Notes: generated by a model from the letters alone, not told the origin. Shown: positions 1 to 10,000, numbered from the stretch's first letter. The stretch is DNA of 64,000 nt from Opitutia bacterium (GCA_016187945.1 JACPIT010000006.1:326277-390276), one strand, 5' to 3'. Numbers and translations: made by a program.

Positions 1-893
1 TCCGGCAAAATGCACACGAAGCGCCCCTCGTTCGCCACGTAGAGCGGGTCGAGGCCGAGGATCTCGCAGGCGCCGTTCACGAGTTCGCTCACCGGCACTT
101 TCGCAGCGTCGATCGCGAGCGCGAGTTTCGCCGATTCCGCGATCTCCACGAGCGAACTCGCCAGGCCACCGCGCGTGAGATCGCGCAGGCAGTGCACTTC
201 CAAACCGGCCGCGAGCAACGCCTGCACCGGCGCGACGAGCGGCGCGCAATCGCTCTCGATCGCGCTCTCGAAACTGAGATTCGCCCGCGTCGCCATGATC
301 GCCATGCCGTGACGGCCGAGATCGCCACTGAGCACGATGGCGTCGCCCGCGCGCACGCTCGTCGGCGCGATCGTCAGCGGTGTTTCGATCACGCCCACGC
401 CCGCCGTCGTCACGTAGAGCCCGTCGCCTTTGCCGCGTTCGACGACCTTCGTGTCGCCCGTGACGATCGCGACGCCGGCCGCGTCCGCCGCCGCTTTCAT
501 CGACGCCACGATCTGCCGCAGCGTTTCGACAGAAAATCCTTCCTCGAGAATGAACCCCGCGCTCAGCCACAGCGGTCGCGCGCCGCACATGCAGAGGTCG
601 TTCACGGTGCCGTTGACGGCGATCTTGCCGATGTCGCCGCCGGGAAAAAACAGCGGACTCACCACATGCGAGTCGGTCGTGAACGCCAGCCGTCCGCCGC
701 CGGGAAATTTCAACAGCGCGCCGTCGTGCTGCGCGTCGAGCGCGGGGTTCGCGAACGCCGGCCGGAACACCGCGTCGATCAGATCCTGCGTGAGCTTCCC
801 GCCGCCACCGTGGCCGACCGTGATCTCCGTCCGATGTGGCAGCGGCACGGGACAAGTCGTGAAACCGGAGGACGTGGCGCCGGCGAAACTCAT
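1..893 (-). CDS. hypE: HypE, hydrogenase expression/formation protein (3' end cut by window edge)
   Basis: My own reading of the minus strand from the ATG at 891-893 stays open to the window edge, about 297 codons. HypE dehydrates the carbamoyl group on its C-terminal Cys to give the CN ligands of the NiFe-hydrogenase active site. The N-terminus carries [13 protein letters not shown], followed by [18 protein letters not shown], the [18 protein letters not shown] segment and [13 protein letters not shown], all typical of the AIR-synthase-like fold of HypE. The family is about 330-350 aa, so roughly 40 residues, including the catalytic C-terminal PRIC tail, lie outside the window. SelD and ThiL share the fold but lack these signatures. 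Other hyp or hydrogenase genes probably lie to the left. Confidence 0.9.
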   Translation of the reverse strand, partial: MSFAGATSSGFTTCPVPLPHRTEITVGHGGGGKLTQDLIDAVFRPAFANPALDAQHDGALLKFPGGGRLAFTTDSHVVSPLFFPGGDIGKIAVNGTVNDLCMCGARPLWLSAGFILEEGFSVETLRQIVASMKAAADAAGVAIVTGDTKVVERGKGDGLYVTTAGVGVIETPLTIAPTSVRAGDAIVLSGDLGRHGMAIMATRANLSFESAIESDCAPLVAPVQALLAAGLEVHCLRDLTRGGLASSLVEIAESAKLALAIDAAKVPVSELVNGACEILGLDPLYVANEGRFVCILP

Positions 894-1228
894 GCGGCGA
901 GCGTAGAAACCGCCTCCGAAAACCCGAGCCCGTTTCGTGCGCAGGCCGTGGCGGCTTCTGCGCATCTTTTGAGGGCAACCGTCGCGGCGACCGCGAACGA
1001 GCCGGCGTCATCCGTTTTGTCCAGCCACGGATTGCCCGGATAACACGGATATTGGAGCGCGTGACTTGTCAGCCGTAGCCTTGGCGAAGGCTGGTCCATG
1101 GTATCCGTGCGATCCATGGTCGATTCGCACGTCGGGCGCGGCGCGCCGGACGCATCGCGCGTTGCGTTTTATTTCGGGCCGGAAATTGCCTCGTCTCCGA
1201 CTCATCGCGGGACAAACTGCCGCCCGTG
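894..1228. other. intergenic gap with degenerate repeat remnants
   Basis: No convincing gene lies between hypE and the PEP-CTERM gene. The stretch holds pieces resembling the CACGGAT-type interspersed repeat (around 1027-1050), a CCTTGGCGAAGG palindrome near 1079-1090, and two CCATGG-containing arms between about 1096 and 1122. These look like decayed copies of the intergenic repeats seen elsewhere in the window. Reading frames here have arginine-rich shadow composition. Confidence 0.5.
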
Positions 1229-2059
1229 ATGAAGCATGGGCCACGCACAACCAGGTTGAGCCGGAGCGTCGCGTTGGGCGTTTTCGCCGGCTTGGCGCTC
1301 GCCGGAGCGGCGCAGACCATCGGCCCCGTCAGCACCTACTATCTCGCGGCGGGCGACCAGCAACACGTGCACGCCGTGCAAGGCTCCACGGTCGTGAGCA
1401 CGTTCACGACCGCCAGCGGCGGGCGCGAGTATCCGCTGTTCGTGCTGAACAGCTCCATCGTCACCTCGGGTTCGTCGGGCTCGGAATCGGGGCGCATCTA
1501 CACTCTCGCCGGCGTCGCGGGCAGCACCGTCCTGCCCTTCTCGCTTTCCGGCGGCGCGACGGCTTGGGACGCCGCCACCGACGGCGTCTCCGCCTACCTG
1601 ATGGACTACAGCTTCGGCGTGGTTTACCGCACTGCACTCGATTACTCGGCTCCGGTCGCGTTGTTCGGCGGATTGGGCAACTCGGCGTTTCTCGGAATCA
1701 CGTTCGACGCGAGCAACAACTCGCTCTGGATTTCCGGTTGGAGTTCCAGCGAGGTCCGCAACTACTCGCTCACGGGCACGCTGCTTTCGAGTTTCACCGG
1801 CCCCACTTCGAGCCTGACCTGCCTCGCGCTCGATCCCGCGACCGGCACGCTCTGGATGGGATCGCAAGGACAGCAAGGCGTCTTCTGGGAATACTCGCGC
1901 GCCGGCACGCAGCTCCAAACCGTGACTCTGCCCGCGCTCGCCAGCCAAAACACGCTCGGCGGCGAGTTCGCATTCGCTGCCGTGCCCGAACCGGCGACCT
2001 GGCTGCAACTCCTCGGCGGCCTCGTTCTGCTCGGTCTCGCCGCGCGCCGGCGTCGTTGA
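1229..2059 (+). CDS. PEP-CTERM sorting domain-containing exported protein
   Basis: A 276-aa protein with a basic N-terminus and hydrophobic signal peptide (SVALGVFAGLALAGAAQ, about residues 12-30). Its middle is rich in Ser, Gly and Thr, with repeated SLWISG/TLWMGS-type strands suggestive of a small beta-propeller. The C-terminus reads VPEPATWLQLLGGLVLLGLA followed by RRRR: a PEP motif, a membrane helix and a basic end. That is the signal processed by exosortase EpsH/XrtA-type systems, so the mature protein is probably surface-exposed or bound to exopolysaccharide. A GTG three bases upstream (1226) is an alternative start. No exosortase gene is visible here. The molecular role is unknown. Confidence 0.85.
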   Translation: MKHGPRTTRLSRSVALGVFAGLALAGAAQTIGPVSTYYLAAGDQQHVHAVQGSTVVSTFTTASGGREYPLFVLNSSIVTSGSSGSESGRIYTLAGVAGSTVLPFSLSGGATAWDAATDGVSAYLMDYSFGVVYRTALDYSAPVALFGGLGNSAFLGITFDASNNSLWISGWSSSEVRNYSLTGTLLSSFTGPTSSLTCLALDPATGTLWMGSQGQQGVFWEYSRAGTQLQTVTLPALASQNTLGGEFAFAAVPEPATWLQLLGGLVLLGLAARRRR

Positions 2060-2174
2060 TCGCACGCACGCGCGCGTCGCGTCGCCGAGTAGCGTCCGCC
2101 GACCCGGCATCGCAGCCTCTCCACCGCAATTGGAGCGACGAGCGCCGCACACGTCGCGTTCGTCCGTTTCGATT

Positions 2175-2248
2175 TAACCACGGATTGCACGGACGTCCGG
2201 CGGAGGCTGCGCTGTGTGATCCGTGATCTCCGTGCAATCCGTGGTTAA
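2175..2248. repeat. inverted repeat, CCACGGATTGCACGGA family
   Basis: TTAACCACGGATTGCACGGA at the left is mirrored by TCCGTGCAATCCGTGGTTAA at the right, giving a near-perfect long hairpin with a GC-rich loop. It sits between the PEP-CTERM gene and the converging ThuA-like gene. It could act as a processing or termination structure but has no T-run. Confidence 0.8.
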
Positions 2249-2279
2249 TTCAGACACTCGGACGCGACACGCGCCACAC

Positions 2280-3230
2280 TCACTTCGCGTCTGGCGGCGT
2301 CGGCGGCAGTTGTCGCGCGCCCGGCGCGACGCGCTCGAGATTCGGCGTCACGTCCGCTTCGACGCGCCCGCCGGCCCAATTGAGTCCGGCCGCGATCGTC
2401 GTCTGAAAAAATTCCGAAGCCCACACGTCCTCGCGATGGCCGAGCGAGGTGTAGAACACGCGACCTTTGCCGTGCCTCCGCGCCCACGTGCACGGAAACG
2501 CCGGCCGCCGATACTCGAGTCCCTCCATGCCCGCCGTCTCCATCAGGTGGACGACGTGCAGGTCCGGTGCGAAATCCTTCAGCGAATACCACTCCTCCGC
2601 GAAGCGCGTCGCCGCCGGCAGCGCCTTCAATCCCGGAAACTCCGGCGACACGACGCGAATCTCCGTCGCCTGTTGCGCGCCGTGGCGGATGAACTCGCCG
2701 CCGAGAAACCGCACCCACGGATGCGACGCGGCGCCGTGATTCACCCAGCGACCGGGCTCCGTTTGAAAATTCACCTGTGGCTGCTCGCCCGTGTGGAGGC
2801 AATCCGACGCGCTGTGGCAACCGACGAAGCCCTTCCCCGCCGCGACCGCATCGTAGACCGCGCGGAGCCCCGCTTCACTCATGGGCGGCTGACCGTCGAC
2901 GTTCGGCACGTCGTTCGTGAAGAAGCCGCACGTGTAGAAGAACAGCACGTCGAACTTTGTCAGAAACTCCGGCGTGATCTGCGAGCCGTCCTTCGTGAAT
3001 GTGAACTCGTAGCCGCGCTTCTTGCCGAGTTCGCCGAGAATCTGCTCTGCCCAGCTCGGCTGGCCGTCGACGCGCTTGACGACCGAGTGCTCGAAGTTCG
3101 CCGATTTCGAGAAGAACAGAACGCGCAGCGGACGCATGGCTGCATCACTCGCGCGCCCGACAGAAACGAAAGCAGTCATGACGAGAAGAGCGGCGATCAG
3201 CCGCGAGCAGAGGAACCGGAGGCGATGCAT
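2280..3230 (-). CDS. ThuA-like domain secreted protein
   Basis: A 316-aa protein starting at the ATG at 3228-3230, followed by a clear signal peptide (LRFLCSRLIAALLVMTAFVSVGRA). The frame stays open upstream, but that part reads through an interspersed repeat and is not credible. The body has the ThuA-like, glutamine-amidotransferase-type fold: RVLFFSKSANFEHSVVK near the start, FDVLFFYTCGFF, GKGFVGCHSASDCLHT in the nucleophile-elbow region, then GRVFYTSLGHREDVW and FQTTIAAGLNWAGGR near the end. The family is abundant in Verrucomicrobiota and Planctomycetota, often linked to trehalose or other sugar use, but its enzymatic role is poorly known. No sugar operon accompanies it here. Confidence 0.85.
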   Translation of the reverse strand: MHRLRFLCSRLIAALLVMTAFVSVGRASDAAMRPLRVLFFSKSANFEHSVVKRVDGQPSWAEQILGELGKKRGYEFTFTKDGSQITPEFLTKFDVLFFYTCGFFTNDVPNVDGQPPMSEAGLRAVYDAVAAGKGFVGCHSASDCLHTGEQPQVNFQTEPGRWVNHGAASHPWVRFLGGEFIRHGAQQATEIRVVSPEFPGLKALPAATRFAEEWYSLKDFAPDLHVVHLMETAGMEGLEYRRPAFPCTWARRHGKGRVFYTSLGHREDVWASEFFQTTIAAGLNWAGGRVEADVTPNLERVAPGARQLPPTPPDAK

Positions 3231-3240
3231 TTGGATTTTA

Positions 3241-3505
3241 GTAACCACGAAACACACGAAAGACACGAAAAGAGACCAGACCACGACGCACGCCACTCTG
3301 GGCGAAGCATGTAACTGCGCAAATTGAAGTTCGCGTCCGCAGGAAGACCCGAGGTGGAGCGCATTGACCTCAATGCGCTTCTCGCGAACGAGAACCGAGC
3401 GGCGCGTTGGGGTCAACGCGCACCACCTCCGATTCCATCGATCCGACTCAGAATGAGTCGGCGGGCGGGCGTCTACTTTCGTGTGTTTAGTGTGTTTCGT
3501 GGTTC
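3241..3505. repeat. inverted repeat pair flanking about 200 bp, CCACGAAACACACGAAAGAC family
   Basis: The arm at 3242-3271 (ACCACGAAACACACGAAAGA...) is mirrored at 3477-3505 (...GTGTGTTTCGTGGT). The intervening 200 bp holds no supported gene. It lies between two minus-strand genes, immediately upstream of the ThuA-like start, so it sits in that gene's promoter region. Confidence 0.75.
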
Positions 3506-3511
3506 CCCACC

Positions 3512-4759
3512 TCAGAACGCGCGGCACAGCGCCGCGAGCCGCCGCACGCCTTCGCGCAGGCGTTCCGGCGTGGAGTTCGAGAAATTCAGCCGCAGATGAT
3601 TCTTGCCGCCGTCGCCCGGGAAGAAGTCGCGCCCCGGCACGAACGCCACTTTCTGCCCGATGGCGCGCTCGAGGAGTTTCAGCGCATCGAGTTCAGCCGG
3701 TCCCGTCACCCAGAGGAACATGCCGCCCTCGGGCTTCGTCCACGAGTAGCCGGCGGGCAACTGCTCGCGCAGCGCCGCGTCGAGAATGCCGAAGCGTTCG
3801 CCGTAGGCCGTGCGGATGCGCGCGAGGTGCTCCGGTTGCTTGCCGCTCGTGAGGTAGCCGAACGCCACGCGTTGATCGAAACTCGACGTGTGCAAGTCCG
3901 ACGCCTGCTTGAGAATCAGCATGCGGTTGAACACTTCCGCCGGCGCCACGACCCAGCCGAGCCGGAAACCCGGCGCGATCGTTTTCGAGAACGTGCTCAC
4001 GTAGATTACGCGGTCCGCCGTATCCCAGTGTTTGATGGGCGCAACGTCTTCGCCGCGGTAGCGCAGCTTGCCGTAAGGGTCGTCCTCGATCACCCAGAGG
4101 TTCTCGCGCGCCGCAATCTCCGCGAGTTTCCGGCGCCGCTCGGCGATGAGCGTGATGCCCGTCGGATTTTGAAAACTCGGGATCGTGTAGAGGAACTTCG
4201 GCCGGTGTTTCGCGATCAGCTCGGGCAACGCCTCGGGAATCAGCCCGTGCTCGTCCGTCGGCACGCCGACGAACTTCGCCTCGAACGTCTGGAACGCCTG
4301 GATCGCCGCGAGGTAAGTCGGATTCTCCGTCAGCACGACATCGCCGGCGTCGAGGAAGAGTTTGCCCGCGAGATCGAGCACCTGTTGCGAGCCGTTCGTC
4401 ACGAGCACGTCTTCGCGCTTAGCCGCGATGCCGCGCGCGCCCATCTCGGCGGCGATCCACTCGCGCAACGGCAGGTAGCCCTCGCTCGGGCCGTATTGGA
4501 GCGCCTGGCTGCCTTCGTTCACGAGCACGGCATCGGCCGCCGCGCGGACCTCCGCGACCGGAAACAGCTCCGGTGCCGGCAAACCGCCGGCAAAGGAAAT
4601 CACGTCGGGCTGCGCCGTGACTTTGAGAATCTCGCGGATGGTGGAAGGCCGCATCGTCGCGAGGCGACGCGCGAAGGCATGGAGTGACGCTGACACGGCG
4701 TCATAACAGAGAGTCGCCGGCGCAAAAGCGAGCCGCGAGGCGCAGGTGTTTTCTGTCAT
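3512..4759 (-). CDS. PLP-dependent aminotransferase, class I/II (2-aminoadipate/MocR-like fold)
   Basis: A 415-aa fold-type I aminotransferase. FARRLATMRPSTIREILK followed by DVISFAGGLPAPELFP is the usual opening of the LysN/AadAT-like subgroup. Further features are QYGPSEGYLPLREWIA, IPSFQNPTG (substrate Asn), WVIEDDPYGKLRY (PLP Asp/Tyr), STFSKTIAPGFRLGW (Schiff-base Lys) and LRLNFSN near the C-terminus (carboxylate Arg). Likely substrates are 2-aminoadipate, aromatic or branched-chain amino acids; specificity cannot be told. The start is uncertain: the ATG at 4757-4759 is preferred, and an in-frame ATG farther upstream would add a low-complexity leader. No N-terminal GntR DNA-binding domain is present, so this is not a MocR regulator. 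Confidence 0.88.
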   Translation of the reverse strand: MTENTCASRLAFAPATLCYDAVSASLHAFARRLATMRPSTIREILKVTAQPDVISFAGGLPAPELFPVAEVRAAADAVLVNEGSQALQYGPSEGYLPLREWIAAEMGARGIAAKREDVLVTNGSQQVLDLAGKLFLDAGDVVLTENPTYLAAIQAFQTFEAKFVGVPTDEHGLIPEALPELIAKHRPKFLYTIPSFQNPTGITLIAERRRKLAEIAARENLWVIEDDPYGKLRYRGEDVAPIKHWDTADRVIYVSTFSKTIAPGFRLGWVVAPAEVFNRMLILKQASDLHTSSFDQRVAFGYLTSGKQPEHLARIRTAYGERFGILDAALREQLPAGYSWTKPEGGMFLWVTGPAELDALKLLERAIGQKVAFVPGRDFFPGDGGKNHLRLNFSNSTPERLREGVRRLAALCRAF

Positions 4760-4832
4760 GCGCGACGCCGGTTGGCGGGCGCGGCCACTGCCGCGCCGCG
4801 AGCGTCGCCACATCATCGCCCCGCCATCCCGT

Positions 4833-4857
4833 GGAGGGCCCGCGTCCCCGCGGGCAG
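4833..4857. repeat. short palindrome, GGAGGGCCCGCGTCCCCGCGGGC family
   Basis: A self-complementary GGGCCCGCG/CGCGGGC unit of the same family as 51856-51908, here as a single arm, upstream of the aminotransferase gene. Confidence 0.6.
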
Positions 4858-4938
4858 CGCACGTGATGCAGCGCCCGAGCGTCCACGGCGCGACTCTCTT
4901 GCAGGTGGTCGCCGCCGTCGCTGCTTCCGATGCCGGTG

Positions 4939-5145
4939 GTAGGGCGGGACCGGGACGAGTGCGTTAGCCTCGGCCGCTGGGCCCGCCGCGAGGTCGATTC
5001 AGGGTGGTCGCCTCTGTCCCAGCGGCGACAGAATCGAACTCGCGTTTCAAGTTGCGCCCCGCCCGAGCGCCGCTGGGGACAGCGGCGCCCACCTTCCCGC
5101 GTGGGCAGCATCACGTTCCCGGCGCGCCCAGCGGTCCCGTCCTAC
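4939..5145. repeat. nested inverted repeats between aminotransferase gene and recN
   Basis: An outer pair (GTAGGGCGGGACC at 4939 and GGTCCCGTCCTAC ending 5145) encloses an inner pair (GTGGTCGCCTCTGTCCCAGC near 5004 and GCTGGGGACAGCGGCGCCCA near 5072). This is one interspersed repeat type inserted inside another. The roughly 390-bp gap contains no supported gene. Confidence 0.75.
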
Positions 5146-5153
5146 CCTCGGCT

Positions 5154-6815
5154 CTACTTCCCCAGCAACTCCTCCGCGTGCGCCTGCGCGCTCTTCGCGT
5201 TGCGGTCGCCGAGCATGCGCGCGAGTTCGCCGATGCGCTCCTTGCGATTGTCGTGGATCGGCTCGATCGCCACCGCGGCGCGATCGCCGCTCTGATCCTT
5301 CGTCACCACGAGATGATTTGCCGCCTGCGCCGCGACCTGCGGCAGGTGCGTGACGCAGAGCACCTGATGCTTCTCCGCGATGTCGGCCATCTTCTCGCCG
5401 ACGATGCGGCCGATCTCGCCGCCGACGTTTGCGTCGACCTCGTCGAACACGAGCAGCGGCACGTCGTCGATCGCCGCGAGCACGGTCTTCAACGCCAGCA
5501 TCACGCGTGCGAGTTCGCCGCTCGACGCGATGCGGCTGAGCGGCAGCGGCGCCTCGCCGACGTTGGGCGAAAACAGGAACTCCACGCTCGTGTCGCCGTG
5601 CGGCGCGAGTTCCGGCAGCACCGCAAAGCGCACGCGGAAATCCGCCTTCTTGAAACCGAGTTGGCCGATCACCTTCGCCGCCGCGCGCTCGAGCTGGCTG
5701 CCGGCCTTCTCGCGCGTCGCGCGCAACTCGGCCGCCGCTTTCTTCGCGGCCTTCAGGGCCTCGCCGATCTGTTTCTCGAGCTTCGCGAGCGAGCCTTCGA
5801 CGTCGCTCTGCAGCTCCAACCGCCGCCGCATCTCCTCGCGTGCCGCGGTCACCGCCTCGACCTTGGCGCCGTATTTGCGCTTCAGGTCGAGCCAGGCGTT
5901 CATCTTTTCCGCCAGCAACTCCGCCTGCTCCGCGTCGAAATTCAGCGAGGTCGCCAGCGACGAAAACTCCGCGTCGAGATCGCCCAGCTCCACCGACACC
6001 GATTGCAGCCGGTCCGCCAGCGGCTTGCTGCTCGCGTCGAACGACTCCAGTTGCCGCGCCTCCCGCAACAGCGCCGCGACGCGCCCGAGCAAACCCTCCT
6101 CGCCGCTCAAGCCCGTGCTCAGGCCGCTCGCGAGCTGCACGATCTCCTGCGCGCTTTGCTGACGCATGAAATCCCGCTCGAGCGCCGCGATCGCCTCGTC
6201 GTTGAGTTCCAGCGCATCGAATTTCTTCAGCTGCGCCTTGAGAAAATCGATCTGGTCCGGCGAGAGTTTTTCCGCACCGAGCAACCGCTCGCGCTCGTCC
6301 ACCAGCCCGCGCCACGCGCTGAAGGCCGCCGCGTAGCTCGCGCGCGCCGCTTCGTTTTTCGCGAACAAATCGAGCAGCTCGCGCTGGCAGCCATCCTTGA
6401 GCAAGCGCCGCGGCTCGCCCGGGCCGTGGAAATCGATCCATTGCTCGCCGAGTTCCTGGAGCGCGCTGAGCGTGGCGAGCGAGCCGTTGACGGAAATCTT
6501 CGGCGCCTTCTCGCGCGGCACGCTGCGCTTGAGGATCAACACGCCGTCGTCGCACGGCGGCAGGTTCAGCGCTTCGAGCGCGGCGTCGAGCTTGCGCGAA
6601 TCGGCGAAGAACAACGCCGCCTCCACCTCGCACGCGGCGGCGCCCTGGCGGATGATCGTCTTGTCCGCGCGCGCGCCGGCCAGCAGCGAGAGCGCTCCGA
6701 GCAGGATGCTCTTGCCCGCGCCGGTCTCGCCGGTCACCGCGGTGAATCCGCTCTCGAACTCCAACTCGACTTCTTCGAGCAGCGCGAGGTTGCGGATGCG
6801 GAGCGATTGGAGCAT
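5154..6815 (-). CDS. recN: DNA repair protein RecN
   Basis: A 553-aa SMC-like ATPase, the usual RecN length, acting in double-strand-break repair. The N-terminus MLQSLRIRNLALLEEVELEF is canonical, Walker A is GETGAGKS (about residues 29-36), coiled-coil arms fill the middle, and the C-terminal ATPase half has SSGELARVMLALK (signature) and LLVFDEVDANVGGEIG (Walker B), then QVLCVTHLPQVAA (His switch). The segment usually reading DxHGQHxHQ is WIDFHGPGEPRRLL here. A short gap separates it from the tRNA-Val gene on the other strand. No LexA box was recognised. Confidence 0.95.
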   Translation of the reverse strand: MLQSLRIRNLALLEEVELEFESGFTAVTGETGAGKSILLGALSLLAGARADKTIIRQGAAACEVEAALFFADSRKLDAALEALNLPPCDDGVLILKRSVPREKAPKISVNGSLATLSALQELGEQWIDFHGPGEPRRLLKDGCQRELLDLFAKNEAARASYAAAFSAWRGLVDERERLLGAEKLSPDQIDFLKAQLKKFDALELNDEAIAALERDFMRQQSAQEIVQLASGLSTGLSGEEGLLGRVAALLREARQLESFDASSKPLADRLQSVSVELGDLDAEFSSLATSLNFDAEQAELLAEKMNAWLDLKRKYGAKVEAVTAAREEMRRRLELQSDVEGSLAKLEKQIGEALKAAKKAAAELRATREKAGSQLERAAAKVIGQLGFKKADFRVRFAVLPELAPHGDTSVEFLFSPNVGEAPLPLSRIASSGELARVMLALKTVLAAIDDVPLLVFDEVDANVGGEIGRIVGEKMADIAEKHQVLCVTHLPQVAAQAANHLVVTKDQSGDRAAVAIEPIHDNRKERIGELARMLGDRNAKSAQAHAEELLGK

Positions 6816-6898
6816 GCGGCAGGTGTTTAGCGGTCAGAGAATTGAATGCACGCGAAAACCCCGCGCGCGGCGTGCCGCGGAAACTTTCCAAATAATCC

Positions 6899-6926
6899 TT
6901 GCACGCCCCGGCGCGAATCGTTCACT
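6899..6926 (+). promoter_or_regulatory. possible promoter of tRNA-Val
   Basis: TTGCAC at 6899-6904 with a 16-bp spacer to a weak TTCACT, placing the start about 8 bases before the tRNA. The -35 is good and the -10 poor. Confidence 0.3.
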
Positions 6927-6940
6927 CCTCGCCTTCCGCC

Positions 6941-7017
6941 GGACTCTTAGCTCAGTTGGTTAGAGCACTTCCTTGACATGGAAGGGGTCACTGGTTCGAG
7001 TCCAGTAGAGTCCACCA
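6941..7017 (+). tRNA. tRNA-Val (GAC)
   Basis: A 77-nt cloverleaf. Acceptor stem is GGACTCT/AGAGTCC, D-arm GCTCAGTTGGTTAGAGC, anticodon stem CTTCC/GGAAG with loop TTGACAT (anticodon GAC at 6975-6977), and T-arm ACTGG-TTCGAGT-CCAGT. Discriminator A is followed by an encoded CCA. Confidence 0.97.
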
Positions 7018-7027
7018 TCTCCCCGGC

Positions 7028-7050
7028 GCCCGCACATCGCGGGCTTTTTT
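7028..7050 (+). terminator. intrinsic terminator after tRNA-Val
   Basis: Stem GCCCGC/GCGGGC with a 5-nt loop, followed directly by six T. It lies 10 bases after the tRNA CCA. Confidence 0.85.
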
Positions 7051-7092
7051 GTTGGCCGGAAACGGCGGTGACCGGCACTTTCCGCTCTGCAG

Positions 7093-10000
7093 ATGCCTCT
7101 CCGTCACCTCGTCGCCGGCCTCGCGATCGCGTTGCTACTCACCGGACTCGCGTGCGCCCAAAGCGTCCACGCCGCCCGCGACGGCACCGACCTCCGTCCC
7201 AATCTCGCCGGCCAAATCGCCCGTCCACTGCGCTACCGACCCGACGGCGGCGACTTCGTGATCGTGAACGGCACCGAACGCTTCAACCGCCCGCTCTACG
7301 GCGGCGCGAGCGCGTTCCGCGTCGATGCCGGCGACTGCCCCGAGTTTTCGCTCTACCTTCCCGGGCGCGGCGGCGTGCTGCGCCTCGCGCTCGTGCGCGA
7401 TGGTCAGGCGAAATGGCTCAGCGATGCCGCGCAAATCACCGCGCGCTACCGCGCCGGCACGATGGTCTACGAAATTCGCGACGCTGCACTCGGCGACGGC
7501 ACGCTGACGCTCACCGCGCTCGCACCGAAATCCGCCGAAGCCCTCCTGCTCCGCCTCGAGTTGCGCGACGCACCGCGCGCGGAACTCGCCACGATCTACG
7601 GCGGCCTCACCGGCGAGCGCGCCCGGCGCGACGGCGATCTCGGCACCGAGCCGCAGCCGATCCGCGACTACTTCCGCTTTCAGCCCGAGCACTGTCGCGA
7701 CAACAAGGTCACGCTCGGCGACGCGGCCTTCACAGTGGTCCACGCCAAGCTGGCCGTCGCCGCGCTGTTCCCCGGCAACGCGGACGTCGCCGTAGCCGAC
7801 GCGAGTCGCGACGACCTCGCCGCCCTCTTGGTGCCGGTCGAGCGCGCGATCGCGCTGCCCGTCGGCGCGGCGCGTTTTCTTCTCGAAGAAAACCGCCCCG
7901 CCCACCTCGCGCTGCTGCGCGCCACCGGCATCGACAACGCCGCGCCCCTCGCGCACGACGCTCTGCCCGTCCTTTTCGCCCGCGAACAAGCCGCGCTCCT
8001 CGCCCTCAGTCGCCGCGTGACAATCGAGACGCCCGATCCGTTTCTCGACGCTGCGCTCCCCGCGCTGAACATCGCCGCCGACGCCGTCTGGGACGACCGC
8101 CCAAACGCGTTCCTTCACGGCGCCGTCGCGTGGCGCACGCGCCTCCTCGGCTGGCGCGTCGGCTACGCCGGCGACGCCCTCGGCTGGCCGGAGCGCACGC
8201 GCGCGCACTTCGACGGCTTCGCCGCCCAGCAAAACACCTCACCCGTCCCCGCTGCGCTGCCCGCACCCGAAGCCCCCGCCAATCTCGCGCGCAACGAAAC
8301 CGCGCTGCACTCGAACGGCGATCTGACGAACTCGCACTATGACATGAACGTCGTGGCGCTCGACACGATCTTCCGCCACCTGCGTTGGACGGGCGACCTC
8401 GCTTACGCGCGCAAAATCTGGCCGGTGATCGAGCGTTCGCTCGCGTGGGAGCGCCGGCTTTTCCGCCGCGAGTTCGGCCCCGACAAACTCCCGCTCTACG
8501 AAGCCTACGCGGCGATTTGGGCCAGCGACGACCTCACCTACTCCGGCGGCGGCGCGACGCACGCGACCGCGCTCAACCTCCTCCACCACCGCGAAGCCGC
8601 GCGCCTCGCGCGCTTGCTCCGCGTCGATCCCACGCCCTACGAAACCGAAGCGACGCTCATCGAACGCGGCCTCCAGCAACACCTCTGGCTCGCCCGCGAA
8701 GGCTGGTTCGCCGAGTCCCGCGACTGGCTCGGTCTCCAACGCACGCACCCGAGCGCGGCCGCGTGGACCGTCTATCACGCGCTCGATTCGCAGGCCTGCA
8801 CGCCGCTCCAAGCCTGGCAGCTCGCCCGCTACGCCGACACCGCGCTGCCTCGCTTCCCGCTCACCGGTCGCGGCGTCCCGCCCGGCGCGCACACGATCGC
8901 GACGACGAACTGGATGCCCTACACGTGGTCGCTGAACAACGTCGTCTTCGCCGAGTCGACGCACACTGCCCTCGCGCTTTGGCAAGCCGGCCGCACCGAC
9001 GCCGCGAACCGCCTCTTCCGCGGCGCGCTGCTCGACTCGATGTTCCTCGGCGCCTGCCCCGGCAACGCCGGCATGACGACCGCGCTCGACGTCTACCGCC
9101 GCGAAGCGCAGCGCGATTTCGGCGACGGCATCGGCGCCGCGTCGCGCGCGATCGTCGAGGGGCTTTTCGGCGTCACGCCCGATTTGCTCGCGAGCGAAAT
9201 CGTCGTGCGACCCGGTTTTCCCGCCGACTGGGATCGCGCGCGGCTACGCCATCCGCGATTCGATTTCTTCTTCGAGCGCCGCGGCAATACCGACCGCTAC
9301 ACGTTCGTCGCGCAGTTCGCGAAACCCATCGCGCTGCGTTTCCAAGTCCCCGCGCGCGCCGCCAACGCCCGCGTCACGCTCGACGGTCAACCGGCCGCCT
9401 GGCGCGCGCTCCCCGAGTCGGTCGGCGAACCGCGGATCGAGGTTCTCGCGCCGCGCGCGGACCGCTTCACGGTCGAGATCGAGTGGCGCGGCGCGCCGCC
9501 GCCCGCTCCGCCGGCCGACCGCGCGCTCGCTCGCGACGCCGAACTCGCGTGCGACTTCGGTGCACGCATCGTCGAGTTCGCCGATCCGCAAACCGCGCTC
9601 GCCGACGTGACGATCTCCGGCTCGACGCTGCGCGGCCGCGCCGCCGGGCTCGCCGGCGCGCGCACCGCCTTCGCGCGGCTCGAGCACGGCGCACTCCGCT
9701 GGTGGCAACCGATCGAATTCGAGATCCGCGAGCGCGACACCGTCGCACCGCTCGTTTTCACCACCGATTGGCGCACGCCGATCGCCGCGCCCGAAAAATG
9801 CGAACCGCTCGCGCTCGCGCCGCTGTTCAACGACCGCGTCGCGCAACTCTTCCGCCACGACTACCTCGCGCCGCGCTCGCCCTTCGCCGCGCTCGCACTC
9901 GCGCGCAACGGCTACGGCACGTGGACGCACCCGAACGCCACCTTCGACATCGACGACTCCGGCCTGCGCGCCGTCGCCGCCGCGCACAGCGACCGCCTCG

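Noticed and set aside
1..893. selD or thiL at the left edge
   Set aside because: Shared fold, but [13 protein letters not shown] and [13 protein letters not shown] are HypE signatures; the true ThiL is at 15639-16598.
1066..2226. 386-codon plus-strand frame over the PEP-CTERM gene
   Set aside because: Arg-rich shadow in another frame of a gene that has a signal peptide and a PEP-CTERM tail.
3231..3527. 100-codon N-terminal extension of the ThuA-like protein
   Set aside because: It reads through an interspersed inverted repeat (KHTKHTK-type peptide) and would bury the signal peptide.
5004..6830. Long plus-strand reading frame of about 600 codons opposite recN
   Set aside because: Arg/His/Leu-rich composition with no motif; it is the antisense shadow of a high-GC gene. 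The same applies to long frames opposite cysS (40308-41885), gatA (54901-56367), gatB (56435-58009), thrS (44527-46827) and the two permeases.
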